Positions 46,697 to 54,729 of a stretch of 64,000 nucleotides of DNA are shown here, piece after piece. Where the stretch lies: contig NZ_FPAB01000005.1 of the NCBI RefSeq assembly GCF_900116145.1, positions 372,001 through 436,000 of the forward strand, written 5' to 3'. Source of the DNA: Streptomyces harbinensis (GTDB lineage: Bacteria; Actinomycetota; Actinomycetes; Streptomycetales; Streptomycetaceae). The notes beneath the pieces were generated by a model. It did no database searches. It saw nothing but the letters and a program-made list of their open reading frames with translations, and was not told the origin of the DNA. How positions within the stretch are numbered: position 1 is the first letter of the stretch; each line of letters starts with the position of its first letter. The position numbers and the translations under genes were made by a program.

Positions 46697-47896
46697 TCAG
46701 GCCCGCCGCCGCCACAGCAGCCAGCCCACGGATCCGGCCACGAGGACGGCGGCGCCGCCGCCGAGCAACCAGGGCAGCGGACTGGCGTCGTCGCTGGTCG
46801 CGGCGGGTTCGGCGTCCGGGGCGGGGGTGGTTTCGGCGTCGGGGCCGGGGCTGGTTTCGGGGGTGGGGGAGGGGGTGGCGGGCGGGCGGAGCTCGGCCTC
46901 CCAGTCCCGGAAGATGGGCGGGCTGTCGGGATCGCCCGGGTCCCCTTCTCCGTCCAGGACGACGCGGTCGGGCCGGACGATGCCGTAGCCGGTGTAGTCA
47001 TCCCGTCGCTGGTCGTCGGGCCGCTCGGCGGTGTTGAGCATCACGCGCAGGACCTGGTTCTTGGTCCAGTCGGGATGCTGCGCCCAGATCAGCGCGGCGG
47101 ATGCGGAGGCGAGCGCGGTGGCGGAGCTGGTGCCACCCTCGTCCCGGATGCAGGCGGGCCCGGAGATGTCGCCGCAGTGCCCGGGGACGTCGTCGCCGGG
47201 GGCGGCGAGGGAGACCTGGGGGCCGTAGGTCGAGTACGGGGCCCGCTCGCCGCTGCTGTTCACTGCGCCGACGCCGACAACGCCATCGAGCGAGTTCGGA
47301 ACGGAAATGACGTTCGTGCCATCACCGTCATTCCCTGCGCCTGCAAAGATAAGTACATCGTGACGTGCGGCCATTTCCAGCGCTTCGGCCATATCCTGCT
47401 GCGTTCGCTCTGTGTATGGGTCGGCGAGAGAGAAGTTGATGATTCGGGCGCCGGAGTCAATGGCGTACGTTATGGCCTCGGCCCAAATGGGTCCCGAATT
47501 CCCGGTCAGTCCACCGGATGTAACCCGAACGGGGATGATTTTGGCATCGGGGGCCATTCCCTGCACTCCTGTTCCGGCGCCGGTTCCGGCGATGAGTGCG
47601 GCCATGTCGGTGCCGTGTCCGTCGGTGTCGACGTGGGCGCCTAGGGGGTCGGGTGTGAGGTCGGTGCCGTCGAGGACTTGTCCTTGGAGTTCGGGGAGGG
47701 TGGGGTCGACTCCGGTGTCGATGACGGCGACGGTGACGCCTTCGCCGGTGGTGTGTTCCCAGACGTCTTCGATGCGGTAGGTGTCGAAGTACCAGGGGTG
47801 CTGGGGGGTGTCCGCGTGGGCGGTGGTGATAGGTGCGGTGGTGAGTGTGGCGGTGAGGGCGAGGGTGGTGACCAGGGCCCTGCGGGTGGGGGTCAT
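46697..47896 (-). CDS. Mycosin-type S8 (subtilisin) protease
   Basis: A 399-residue subtilase. The signal peptide ends near THAHADTP. Catalytic Asp60 (VAVIDTGVD), His94 (DGHGTDMAAL), Asn189-region GNDGDG and Ser257 (EGGTSSATALAS) are all present. A Pro/Thr/Glu linker leads to a C-terminal span (LLGGGAAVLVAGSVGWLLW) with an Arg tail. This is the mycosin architecture of type VII secretion systems. It overlaps the WXG-like gene by 4 bp. The central third (about 47260-47560) uses codons such as TTT, GTA, GCA and ATT, unlike its neighbours. Confidence 0.92.
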   Translation of the reverse strand: MTPTRRALVTTLALTATLTTAPITTAHADTPQHPWYFDTYRIEDVWEHTTGEGVTVAVIDTGVDPTLPELQGQVLDGTDLTPDPLGAHVDTDGHGTDMAALIAGTGAGTGVQGMAPDAKIIPVRVTSGGLTGNSGPIWAEAITYAIDSGARIINFSLADPYTERTQQDMAEALEMAARHDVLIFAGAGNDGDGTNVISVPNSLDGVVGVGAVNSSGERAPYSTYGPQVSLAAPGDDVPGHCGDISGPACIRDEGGTSSATALASASAALIWAQHPDWTKNQVLRVMLNTAERPDDQRRDDYTGYGIVRPDRVVLDGEGDPGDPDSPPIFRDWEAELRPPATPSPTPETSPGPDAETTPAPDAEPAATSDDASPLPWLLGGGAAVLVAGSVGWLLWRRRA

Positions 47897-49410
47897 GACT
47901 GCCTGTCGTCCTTGCTCTCGTTCCGCTTCTTCCTGCTCTTGCTCTTTTTGGTTCTGCGGGTCTGTCCGGGCAGACCGATCACCCCGGTCGGCTTCGGCAG
48001 ACCCCGCCGGCGGTCCCCCGGGGTGCGTCCGTCCACGGTCGCTTTCCCGTAGGTACCTCTGGGCTGACCCGGCTGCTCGGCCTTCCTCGTTGTGGGGGTG
48101 AGGCGTGAGTTGGTGGGGTTCATGCCGGGCTGGATCACCCCACCCGGCGGGATCCGCGACGCCACCGTGGGCTTGGCGTTCGATCCGGGTCTGCCGCCGA
48201 GGAGGCCGTAGTTGTTCGCCTTCCCCCACGGATTCCCCCCACCAGGACCCGTCGCAGAGGGACGCCCCAACGGATTCTGCTGACCACCGGGCGCGCCAGG
48301 GTTGTAGGGCGGGCGCCCCACCGGCGGCTGCTGACCACCCGGCACGCTGGACGGACCGGCCGGCACACGCCCACCACCGGCAGGCATCTCCCCGGGGCGC
48401 TGGACCGGGCCCCGGGTCGGCGGTACCTGACCACCACTGCCACCCCGGCCGGGACCTTGGCCTCGGCCGGGATTGCCGGGCCCGGGCCATCCCGGCGCAG
48501 GCCCCACGACCGGCTGCTGCACCGGACCCCCACCACCCGGTGCCACCGGCCGCTCCACCACCGGAGGCGGAGGCGCAGGCGGAGGCGCACTGTTGGGCAA
48601 CGTCCCGACCGAATCCAGCGACGTCCCCACACCACCATCAGCAATGGCAGAACCGGATGGCTGCGTCACGCCGGTCGTCGGCCATACAGGAGTTACGGAA
48701 ACAGGTTTCGGATCAGCCTGGCGAGATACCTCCTGGTGCACCGAAGAAGGCGTCGTACCGGTCGGCGGTGGCGTGCCTGCGGCGCTGCCCTCGGGCCGAG
48801 GGCCCTCATCGCCGGGGAGAACTGGACTTGGGTTCACCACGGTGAACTGCGGTTCCGGCGCATCCTGGATCGTCCGTGCCGACAGCTCGTACACCGACGA
48901 CAGCCGCCGGATGGCCGCCACCGCCTCCTGGCGGGTGGCCTCGCTCTCGGTCAGGGTCGCCGGTCGTTCCGCGCCGGCCGGGAGCGCGGCTTGTTCCCGG
49001 AGCGACAGCGGCATCTCCATGGGAGGCGCCGGAGGCATCTCGCTCTTGGCTTGCTGGAGGGCTTCGCCCGCCCTGGTGATCGCCGTGGCGACGAACGTCA
49101 CGTACGTCTTCAGAGTGCCCGACTCACGGGACAACTCCCGCACCCACGCCCGGAATTCCTCGGCCGCCTGGCCTTCCCACTCCAGTTCCTCGGCCCTGGC
49201 CCTGATCTCCTCCCCGAGCCAGCCCACCACTTCCGCCGTCGACTCCAGGGCCTCCCCGCGCTGCATCAGCGCCTGCGGATTCGCCCCCCTGAGCAGCGCC
49301 TCCAGCTCCTGGTGTGACATGGCCTGCAACTGCGCTTCCGTGGCGCCGCTGCCGCTGTATGTGTGCCAGTAACCATCCGCGTCTTCCACGTCGTTCCCCT
49401 CCCCGTTCAC
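47893..49410 (-). CDS. WXG/PPE-like Pro-Gly-rich protein, putative type VII substrate
   Basis: A 505-residue protein. The N-terminal 160 residues are helical with a WEG turn (residues 78-80 in EELEWEGQAAEEFRAWVREL), like WXG100-type substrates. The rest is low-complexity Pro/Gly/Gln-rich sequence, ending in a Lys/Arg-rich tail (RRTKKSKSRKKRNESKDD). There is no Sec signal. Translational coupling to the mycosin supports a secretion link. No EccB/C/D/E genes are visible, so it would need a system elsewhere. Confidence 0.75.
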   Translation of the reverse strand: MNGEGNDVEDADGYWHTYSGSGATEAQLQAMSHQELEALLRGANPQALMQRGEALESTAEVVGWLGEEIRARAEELEWEGQAAEEFRAWVRELSRESGTLKTYVTFVATAITRAGEALQQAKSEMPPAPPMEMPLSLREQAALPAGAERPATLTESEATRQEAVAAIRRLSSVYELSARTIQDAPEPQFTVVNPSPVLPGDEGPRPEGSAAGTPPPTGTTPSSVHQEVSRQADPKPVSVTPVWPTTGVTQPSGSAIADGGVGTSLDSVGTLPNSAPPPAPPPPVVERPVAPGGGGPVQQPVVGPAPGWPGPGNPGRGQGPGRGGSGGQVPPTRGPVQRPGEMPAGGGRVPAGPSSVPGGQQPPVGRPPYNPGAPGGQQNPLGRPSATGPGGGNPWGKANNYGLLGGRPGSNAKPTVASRIPPGGVIQPGMNPTNSRLTPTTRKAEQPGQPRGTYGKATVDGRTPGDRRRGLPKPTGVIGLPGQTRRTKKSKSRKKRNESKDDRQS

Positions 49411-49521
49411 CTTCGCCGGTCAGACGCTCCCCGGCTCAGGATACGTTCCGCTGCCGACACGCTCCGGTGTGCCACCATGCCAGCAGCAGGAACATCGTGT
49501 GCGGATCAGGAGGGATGTCCC

Positions 49522-50028
49522 ATGTCGGACCCGGAGCGGTTCATCACCGTCTCGCTGGACAAGCGCGGGGTCAGCTGCACCGCCAGGCTGCTCACTGACC
49601 GGGCGCCCATCACCTGTCATGCCGTCTGGGACGCGCTGCCGTTGGGCGGTGACGTCTATCACGCCAAGTACGCCCGCAACGAGATCTACACCCTCGTACC
49701 GCCCTTCGCCCCGGAGGAACCGCCGCTGGAGAACCCGACCATCACGCCGATCCCCGGCGACCTGTGCTACTTCACCTTCTCCGATACCCAGCTGGGCACG
49801 AAGTCCTACGGGTACGAGACCCACGCCGCCCACCAGGGCAAGGCGACCGTCGTCGATCTCGCGCTCTTCTACGAGCGCAACAACCTCCTCATCAACGGTG
49901 ACGCCGGCTGGGTGCCCGGGATCGTGTGGGGGACCGTCGTGGAAGGGCTCGACCGGATGGCCGAGGCCTGTCAGGACCTCTGGCGGGCCGGCGCGATCGG
50001 CGAATCGCTCAACTTCCGGCGCGCGTAG
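49522..50028 (+). CDS. DUF3830 family protein (cyclophilin-like fold)
   Basis: A 168-residue protein: ARLLTDRAPITCHAVWDALP, DVYHAKYARNEIYTLVPPF, NPTITPIPGDLCYF and a C-terminal GIVWGTVVEGLDRMAEACQDLW. I recognise this as DUF3830. The ATG at 49522 has an AGGAGGG ribosome site. It points toward the convergent amidase and overlaps its 3' end by 58 bp. DUF3830 proteins are often found beside amidase or Asp/Glu-racemase genes, supporting membership in the catabolic module. Its activity is unknown. Confidence 0.75.
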   Translation: MSDPERFITVSLDKRGVSCTARLLTDRAPITCHAVWDALPLGGDVYHAKYARNEIYTLVPPFAPEEPPLENPTITPIPGDLCYFTFSDTQLGTKSYGYETHAAHQGKATVVDLALFYERNNLLINGDAGWVPGIVWGTVVEGLDRMAEACQDLWRAGAIGESLNFRRA

Positions 50029-51521
50029 GGGCCTTCGATCCGGGTGGCGCCGCAGGCGTCCAGGGCGTGGGCGACCGCGAGCACCAGTTCGTCCGCGTGC
50101 CGCGCCGCCACCAGCTGGGCGCCGATCGGCAGCCCGTCCGTGTCGAGGCCGCACGGCACGGACGCGGCGGGCTGCTGTGTCATGTTGAACGGGTACGTGA
50201 ACGGCGTCCACTCCGTCCACCGCGTCATGCCGGAATCCGCCGGCACCTCCACCCCGGCCGCGAACGGCGCGATCGGCATGGTCGGGGTCAGCAGCAGGTC
50301 GTACGCCTCGTGGAAGCCGCCCATCGCCCGCCCGGCGGCCATCCGCACATCCACCGCCGCCAGGTAGTCCAGCGATCCGTACCGCGCGCCCTGTCCGCAG
50401 ATCTCCCGCAGGTCCGGGTCGAGGAGGGCCCGGTGCCGTTCGTCGAACGGCTCGGTTACCCGGGCGGCGCCCGCGAACCACAGCACGTGGAACGCCTCCC
50501 GCAGCTGTTCGAGCGGCGGCAGCGGCGGGTCGGTCTCCTCCACCACCGCGCCCAGGTCCGCCAGCCGGTCCGCCACCCGCCGCACCGCCGCCGCGATGGC
50601 CGGCTCCACCGGGATGCCGGGGAAGCCGAGTTGCGGGGAGTACGCCACGCGCAGGCCGCGCACCGTGTCCTCGGCCTCCGCGACCGCCGTGCGGAAGCCG
50701 TGCGCCCCGCCGGTGGCGGGCAGGCTGGACCAGTCGCGCGGGTCGGGCCGGGCGATCACGTCCATCAGCAGCGCCGCGTCCCGCGCGTCCGGGGTGAGCG
50801 GGCCGACGTGCGCGAGGGTGCCGAACGCGCTGGCCGGGTACAGCGCCACCCGGCCGTAGGTCGGTTTCAGCCCGAACACGCCGCAGAACGACGCCGGGAT
50901 GCGCACCGAGCCGCCGCCGTCCGTGCCCAGGCTCAGCGGCCCGGCGCCCGCCCGCACCGCCGCCGCGCTGCCTCCGCTGGAGCCGCCGGAGGTGCGCTCG
51001 GGGGCGTACGGGTTACCGGTCGCGCCGTGCCGCGGCGAGTCGGTGACCCCTTTCCAGCCGAACTCGGGCGTGGTGGTTTTCCCGGTGAACACCGCCCCCG
51101 CCGCACGCAGCCGCGCCACCGCCGGCGCGTCCTCGGCCCAGTCGCCGCCCGCGGACACGGCCGCCGAGCCGCGCAGGGTGGGGTGGCCGCGCAGCAGCAG
51201 GATGTCCTTCACCGTCACCGGTACGCCGTCCACAGGACCGGCCGGGGTGCCGCTGTGCCAGCGGTGTTCCGCGGCCCGCGCCTGTTCCAGGGCGCCGTCG
51301 TGGTCCAGCAGGACGAACGCGTTCAGCTCGTCCTGTACGGCCTCGGAGCGTTCCAGGACCGCCCGCGTCACCGCGACGGGGGAGAGTTCGCCCGAGGCGT
51401 AGGCCGCCGTCAGCTCGGTGGCGGTCAGCCCGGTGAGCTCGGTCGGCCCCGTCGCTCCGGTCGGTTCCGGCGCCGTCGTGGGCCCGGTGCGCCCGGTGGG
51501 GTCGCCGTCCGTCGTCGTCAT
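49971..51521 (-). CDS. Amidase-signature family amidohydrolase
   Basis: A 516-residue amidase. The Ser-cis-Ser-Lys triad is visible: Lys105 (PVTVKDILLL), Ser182 region (TSGGSSGGSAAAV) and nucleophile Ser205 (TDGGGSVRIPA). A Thr/Gly/Pro-rich N-terminus of about 30 residues precedes the domain. It hydrolyses a carboxamide; the product would feed the adjacent dehydrogenase or racemase-type enzymes. Its 3' end overlaps the convergent DUF3830 gene by 58 bp, and its ATG overlaps the dehydrogenase stop by 4 bp, so the two minus-strand genes are coupled. Confidence 0.92.
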   Translation of the reverse strand: MTTTDGDPTGRTGPTTAPEPTGATGPTELTGLTATELTAAYASGELSPVAVTRAVLERSEAVQDELNAFVLLDHDGALEQARAAEHRWHSGTPAGPVDGVPVTVKDILLLRGHPTLRGSAAVSAGGDWAEDAPAVARLRAAGAVFTGKTTTPEFGWKGVTDSPRHGATGNPYAPERTSGGSSGGSAAAVRAGAGPLSLGTDGGGSVRIPASFCGVFGLKPTYGRVALYPASAFGTLAHVGPLTPDARDAALLMDVIARPDPRDWSSLPATGGAHGFRTAVAEAEDTVRGLRVAYSPQLGFPGIPVEPAIAAAVRRVADRLADLGAVVEETDPPLPPLEQLREAFHVLWFAGAARVTEPFDERHRALLDPDLREICGQGARYGSLDYLAAVDVRMAAGRAMGGFHEAYDLLLTPTMPIAPFAAGVEVPADSGMTRWTEWTPFTYPFNMTQQPAASVPCGLDTDGLPIGAQLVAARHADELVLAVAHALDACGATRIEGPYARRKLSDSPIAPARQRS

Positions 51522-52498
51522 GCCGCCTCCCCTGCGCCGGACACGTAGCCCAGCTGTTTGTCGACCACGTTGAACAGCGGCTTTCCCGCCGCCCAGCGGT
51601 CGAAGTTGTCGAGGAACTGCTCCGCCAGGTCGTCCCGCCAGCCGAAGGTGTCCCCGCTCATGTGCGGCGAGACGATCAGCCCCGGCGCGTCCCAGAGCGC
51701 GCTGCTCTCCGGCAGCGGCTCGGTGGCGAAGACGTCGAGCGCCGCGCCCGCGAGCGCGCCCGCGTGCAGGGCCGCCGCCAGGTCCGGTTCCACCACGTGG
51801 CCGCCGCGCCCGATGTTGATGAAGTGCGCGGTGGGTTTCATGCGGGCGAAGGCGTCCGCGTCGAACAGGCCCGTGGTCTCCTCGGTGAGCGGCGCGGCGC
51901 ACACCACCCAGTCGGCCTCCGGCAGCAGTGCGGGCAGTTCGCCGGCCGCCGCGACCCGGCCGAATTCGGGATCGCCGGTACGTTCCCGGCGGCCGGTCAG
52001 GGTGACCTCGACACCGAGTGCCAGCAACAGGGAGCCGATTTTCCGGCCGATCGGGCCGGATCCGACGACCACCGCCCGGCTGCCGTACACCTTGAATGTC
52101 TCCCGGTGCCGCCAGCGGCGTTCCTGCTGCAATTTCCAGCTGCCGTGGAAATCCTTTGCCATGGCCAGGACCAGCCCCGCCACATATTCGGCGATCGGCC
52201 GGTCGAAGACGCCCCGCGCATTCGTCATGATCGTCGGTGCGGACAACAGTTCGGGAAAGAGCAGCCGGTCCACGCCGGCGCTCGCGGTATGCACCCAGCC
52301 GGGTCGCGCTCCGGCGCCCGGCCAGGCCTCGCGCACCGCGTCGGAGGTGAAGTCCCACACCAGCAGAACGTCGGCTTCCGGCAGCTGCCGGGCCAGTGCC
52401 GCGGCGCCGTCGGCGTGCAGTACGCGCGCGCGTCCGGCGAGCCGGTCGAGGCGGGGGAGGGGGTCGGCGTCGAGGACCAGGACACAGGATTCGGGCAT
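51518..52498 (-). CDS. D-isomer-specific 2-hydroxyacid dehydrogenase
   Basis: A 326-residue NAD(P)-dependent oxidoreductase. Rossmann motif VVVGSGPIGRKIGSLL; catalytic Arg in FINIGRGGHV; Glu in DVFATEPLP; His in IVSPHMSGDTF. It interconverts 2-oxoacids and D-2-hydroxyacids. The ATG at 52498 begins MPESCVLVLDADPLP; the longer frame to 52621 runs through the operator region. It is divergent from the first racemase-like gene, with two palindromes between. Confidence 0.92.
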   Translation of the reverse strand: MPESCVLVLDADPLPRLDRLAGRARVLHADGAAALARQLPEADVLLVWDFTSDAVREAWPGAGARPGWVHTASAGVDRLLFPELLSAPTIMTNARGVFDRPIAEYVAGLVLAMAKDFHGSWKLQQERRWRHRETFKVYGSRAVVVGSGPIGRKIGSLLLALGVEVTLTGRRERTGDPEFGRVAAAGELPALLPEADWVVCAAPLTEETTGLFDADAFARMKPTAHFINIGRGGHVVEPDLAAALHAGALAGAALDVFATEPLPESSALWDAPGLIVSPHMSGDTFGWRDDLAEQFLDNFDRWAAGKPLFNVVDKQLGYVSGAGEAA

Positions 52499-52508
52499 CC
52501 GGCGAAAC

Positions 52509-52520
52509 CGTTTCGAAACG
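52509..52520. promoter_or_regulatory. Perfect 12-bp palindrome near the dehydrogenase promoter
   Basis: CGTTTCGAAACG lies 10 bp upstream of the dehydrogenase ATG in the divergent intergenic region. It is a candidate operator for the IclR regulator at 42.6-43.4 kb, or it overlaps the transcription start. Confidence 0.5.
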
Positions 52521-52596
52521 AGGGAGTGTTTGAGTGGAGAACGTGGCGCCAAAGCTGCCGCAGCCAAGGATTGACCACGGTAGGGAGAAGAAACTA

Positions 52597-52612
52597 CCTT
52601 CGTCAACGAAGG
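52597..52612. promoter_or_regulatory. Inverted repeat in the divergent promoter region
   Basis: CCTTCGT-CA-ACGAAGG has perfect 7-bp arms and a 2-bp spacer. It shares TTCG/CGAA halves with the 52509 palindrome and sits between the divergent dehydrogenase and racemase-like genes. It is a candidate IclR-family binding site. Confidence 0.5.
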
Positions 52613-52729
52613 CATCGGCACCGGCGTCCGGTCCCGGAGGATTCACCGACCGGGTGTGCGTTTATGTCTGTGTCAGCGTCCGGCCAGAACTGGTTCTGCG
52701 CCGCCCCTGCGTGTGAATTGGGGTGTGAA

Positions 52730-53632
52730 ATGGATGTCTCCTTCCTGGGCGGCCCGCAGCCGCAGCGCGGGATCGGAGTCGTGGCGCCGTTCGACTTCGC
52801 GCTCGACCGCGAACTGTGGCGGTGGGTGCCCGACGATATTTCCCTGCATGTGACCCGGACCCCGTTCGTCCCGGTGGAGGTGAGCCTCGACCTGGCCCGG
52901 ATGGTCTCCGAGCACGAGACGCTGCGGGAGGCGGTACGGGCCCTGTCCGCCGTGTCCCCCGAGGTCATCGCGTACGCCTGCACCTCCGGCAGTTTCGTCG
53001 GCGGGGTGGCGGGCGAGATGTCCATGACCACCGCGATGACCCAGGCGGGCGAAGCCCCGGCGATGACCACCTCCGGCGCGCTGCTGGAAGCGCTGCGCGA
53101 GCTGGACGTCCGCCGGCTGGCGGTGATCACGCCGTACACCCGCTCGGTCACGGACTCGCTGGAGGAGTTCGTGCGCGCGGCCGGGGTGGAGGTGAGCGGG
53201 CGCAGCTATCTGGGGCTCACCCGGGAGATCTGGCGGGTCGGTTACCGCGATGTGGTGACCATGGCGCGCGAGGCGACCGCGGCCGACGCGCCGGACGCGC
53301 TGTTCATCAGCTGCACCAACCTCGCCACCTACGACGTCATCCCGCAGCTGGAGGCCGAGCTGCGGATCCCGGTGCTGTCGGCGAACCAGGTGACCGTCTG
53401 GAAGGCGCTGCGGATGATCGGCAAGACGGCGGTGGGCCCGTACCAGGCGCTGCTGGATCCGGCGGCGCGCGCCTCGCTGGAGGCCCTGTCCGCGCTGCCG
53501 CCGCTGCCGGCCGCCCCGGCGCCCGAACCGTACGCCGCGACGGCGCCGGCCGGTGAGGAGGGCCCGCTGGAGGCCGGGAGCGCCGGGCCGGTGTTCCCGG
53601 ACGACCTGGGCGGCGGTCGCCAGGCGGGCTGA
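52730..53632 (+). CDS. Asp/Glu racemase / maleate isomerase / AMDase superfamily enzyme A
   Basis: A 300-residue protein from ATG 52730. Both superfamily cysteines are present: Cys84 (YACTSGSF) and Cys195 (ISCTNLATYDV), with LSANQVTVWKALRM following. These cysteines act as general acid/base in racemases, maleate isomerases and ectoine-degradation EutA-like proteins. The C-terminal 50 residues are Pro/Ala/Gly-rich. An upstream ATG at 52664 would add a Cys-containing extension (QNWFCAAPACELGCE). It is the first of two paralogues on the plus strand, divergent from the dehydrogenase. Confidence 0.85.
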   Translation: MDVSFLGGPQPQRGIGVVAPFDFALDRELWRWVPDDISLHVTRTPFVPVEVSLDLARMVSEHETLREAVRALSAVSPEVIAYACTSGSFVGGVAGEMSMTTAMTQAGEAPAMTTSGALLEALRELDVRRLAVITPYTRSVTDSLEEFVRAAGVEVSGRSYLGLTREIWRVGYRDVVTMAREATAADAPDALFISCTNLATYDVIPQLEAELRIPVLSANQVTVWKALRMIGKTAVGPYQALLDPAARASLEALSALPPLPAAPAPEPYAATAPAGEEGPLEAGSAGPVFPDDLGGGRQAG

Positions 53633-53689
53633 CGGCGCGCGGCCCGCCGGTGGGCCCCAACCGGCGCGAGGACGACCCGTACGAGGACG

Positions 53690-53790
53690 CGTACGGCGAC
53701 GAGAACGAGCACGAGCACGATCCCCCGCGGGCGCGCAGGCGACGCGTACCGGCACGAGCACGAGCACCAGCACGAGCAGGGAGCGAACGG
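53690..53790 (+). repeat. CACGAG-type hexanucleotide repeats between the racemase-like genes
   Basis: Several CACGAG/GAGCAC units occur in two runs (about 53703-53719 and 53752-53778) in the 161-bp gap between enzymes A and B. They are either slippage-prone intergenic sequence or a coding N-terminal extension of enzyme B if GTG 53650 is used. Confidence 0.5.
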
Positions 53791-53793
53791 CAG

Positions 53794-54627
53794 ATGGGCG
53801 ACAGCACGAGCCGCACCGGCACCACGGTCACCGCAGGAACCTCCGACACCACCGGCATCACGGGTACCGCCGGCACGGCGGACACGGCGGAGGCCACCGT
53901 CGGATTTCTCTACCCCGGCTACTCGGCGGAGGACGACTACCCGCGCCTGGAGTCCCTGATCCACGACAGCGGCGACCCCCGGGCCGCCGGGGTGCGGCTC
54001 CCGCTCGTCCACACCGACATGGGGACGGACGCCCACCGGGTGGACGCGTTGCTGGAGATGGGAGCGGTGCACCGGCTGGCCGCCGGGGTCGGGGAGCTGA
54101 AGGCGGCGGGCGCGCGGGCGGTGGTGTGGGCCTGCACCAGCGCCAGCTTCGTCTACGGCTGGGAGGGCGCGGGCCAGCAGGTGGCGGCGCTGTCGGAGGC
54201 GGCGGGCCTGCCGGCGTCCAGTACGTCCTTCGCCTTCGCGCACGCGGTCCGGGAGCTGGAGCTGAGCCGGGTGGCGATCGCGGCGACCTACCCGGACGAC
54301 GTGGCCGGCCTGTTCGCCGAGTTCCTGAAGACGGCGGGCGCCGAGGTCGTGGGCACCCGGGGCAGCGGCATCATCACGGCGGCCGAGGTCGGCACCTGGG
54401 GGCGCGAGGACGTGCTGCGGATCGCCCGGGAGGGCGACGACCCGGCGGCGCAGGCGGTGCTGCTGCCGGACACGGCGCTGCACACGGCGGCCTGGGTGGC
54501 GGAGGTCGAGGAGGCGCTCGGCAAGCCGGTGCTCACCGCGAACCAGGTGACGGCCTGGGAGGGACTGCGGCTGCTGGGCCGTACGGTGCGGGTCCCGGCA
54601 CTGGGCGCGCTCTTCGACCGGGGCTGA
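53794..54627 (+). CDS. Asp/Glu racemase / maleate isomerase-like enzyme B lacking second Cys
   Basis: A 277-residue paralogue of the preceding gene product. After a Thr/Gly-rich N-terminus, the first catalytic Cys is kept (Cys114, WACTSASF), but the second is replaced by Asp226 (LLPDTALHTAAW aligns with FISCTNLATYDV). The adjacent TANQVTAWEGLRLLG block is conserved. The chemistry must differ from a two-Cys isomerase: decarboxylase-like, lyase-like, or a non-catalytic partner. ATG 53794 follows CAGGGAG; GTG 53650 would add a repeat-rich Glu/His/Arg segment. It is probably co-transcribed with enzyme A. Confidence 0.82.
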   Translation: MGDSTSRTGTTVTAGTSDTTGITGTAGTADTAEATVGFLYPGYSAEDDYPRLESLIHDSGDPRAAGVRLPLVHTDMGTDAHRVDALLEMGAVHRLAAGVGELKAAGARAVVWACTSASFVYGWEGAGQQVAALSEAAGLPASSTSFAFAHAVRELELSRVAIAATYPDDVAGLFAEFLKTAGAEVVGTRGSGIITAAEVGTWGREDVLRIAREGDDPAAQAVLLPDTALHTAAWVAEVEEALGKPVLTANQVTAWEGLRLLGRTVRVPALGALFDRG

Positions 54628-54729
54628 CCCGGGGCTGACCGGGGGCCCGGGTGCCGGCCCCCCGGCCCCCCGGCCCCCCGGCACCCGGCCCTGGCCCGTG
54701 CCCCGGGCCACGGCCTCCGGGGGTGCGGC

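Noticed and set aside
46697-49410. A complete type VII secretion locus
   Set aside because: Only mycosin and a WXG-like protein are present; no EccB, EccC, EccD or EccE gene is recognisable in the window.
53650-53793. N-terminal extension of racemase-like enzyme B
   Set aside because: It would be a Glu/His/Arg repeat segment made by CACGAG repeats; ATG 53794 has a better ribosome site. The extension is kept only as an alternative.
52730-54627. Naming the two racemase-like genes eutA
   Set aside because: eutB, eutC, eutD and eutE are not seen nearby and one paralogue lacks the second Cys, so ectoine catabolism is not supported.
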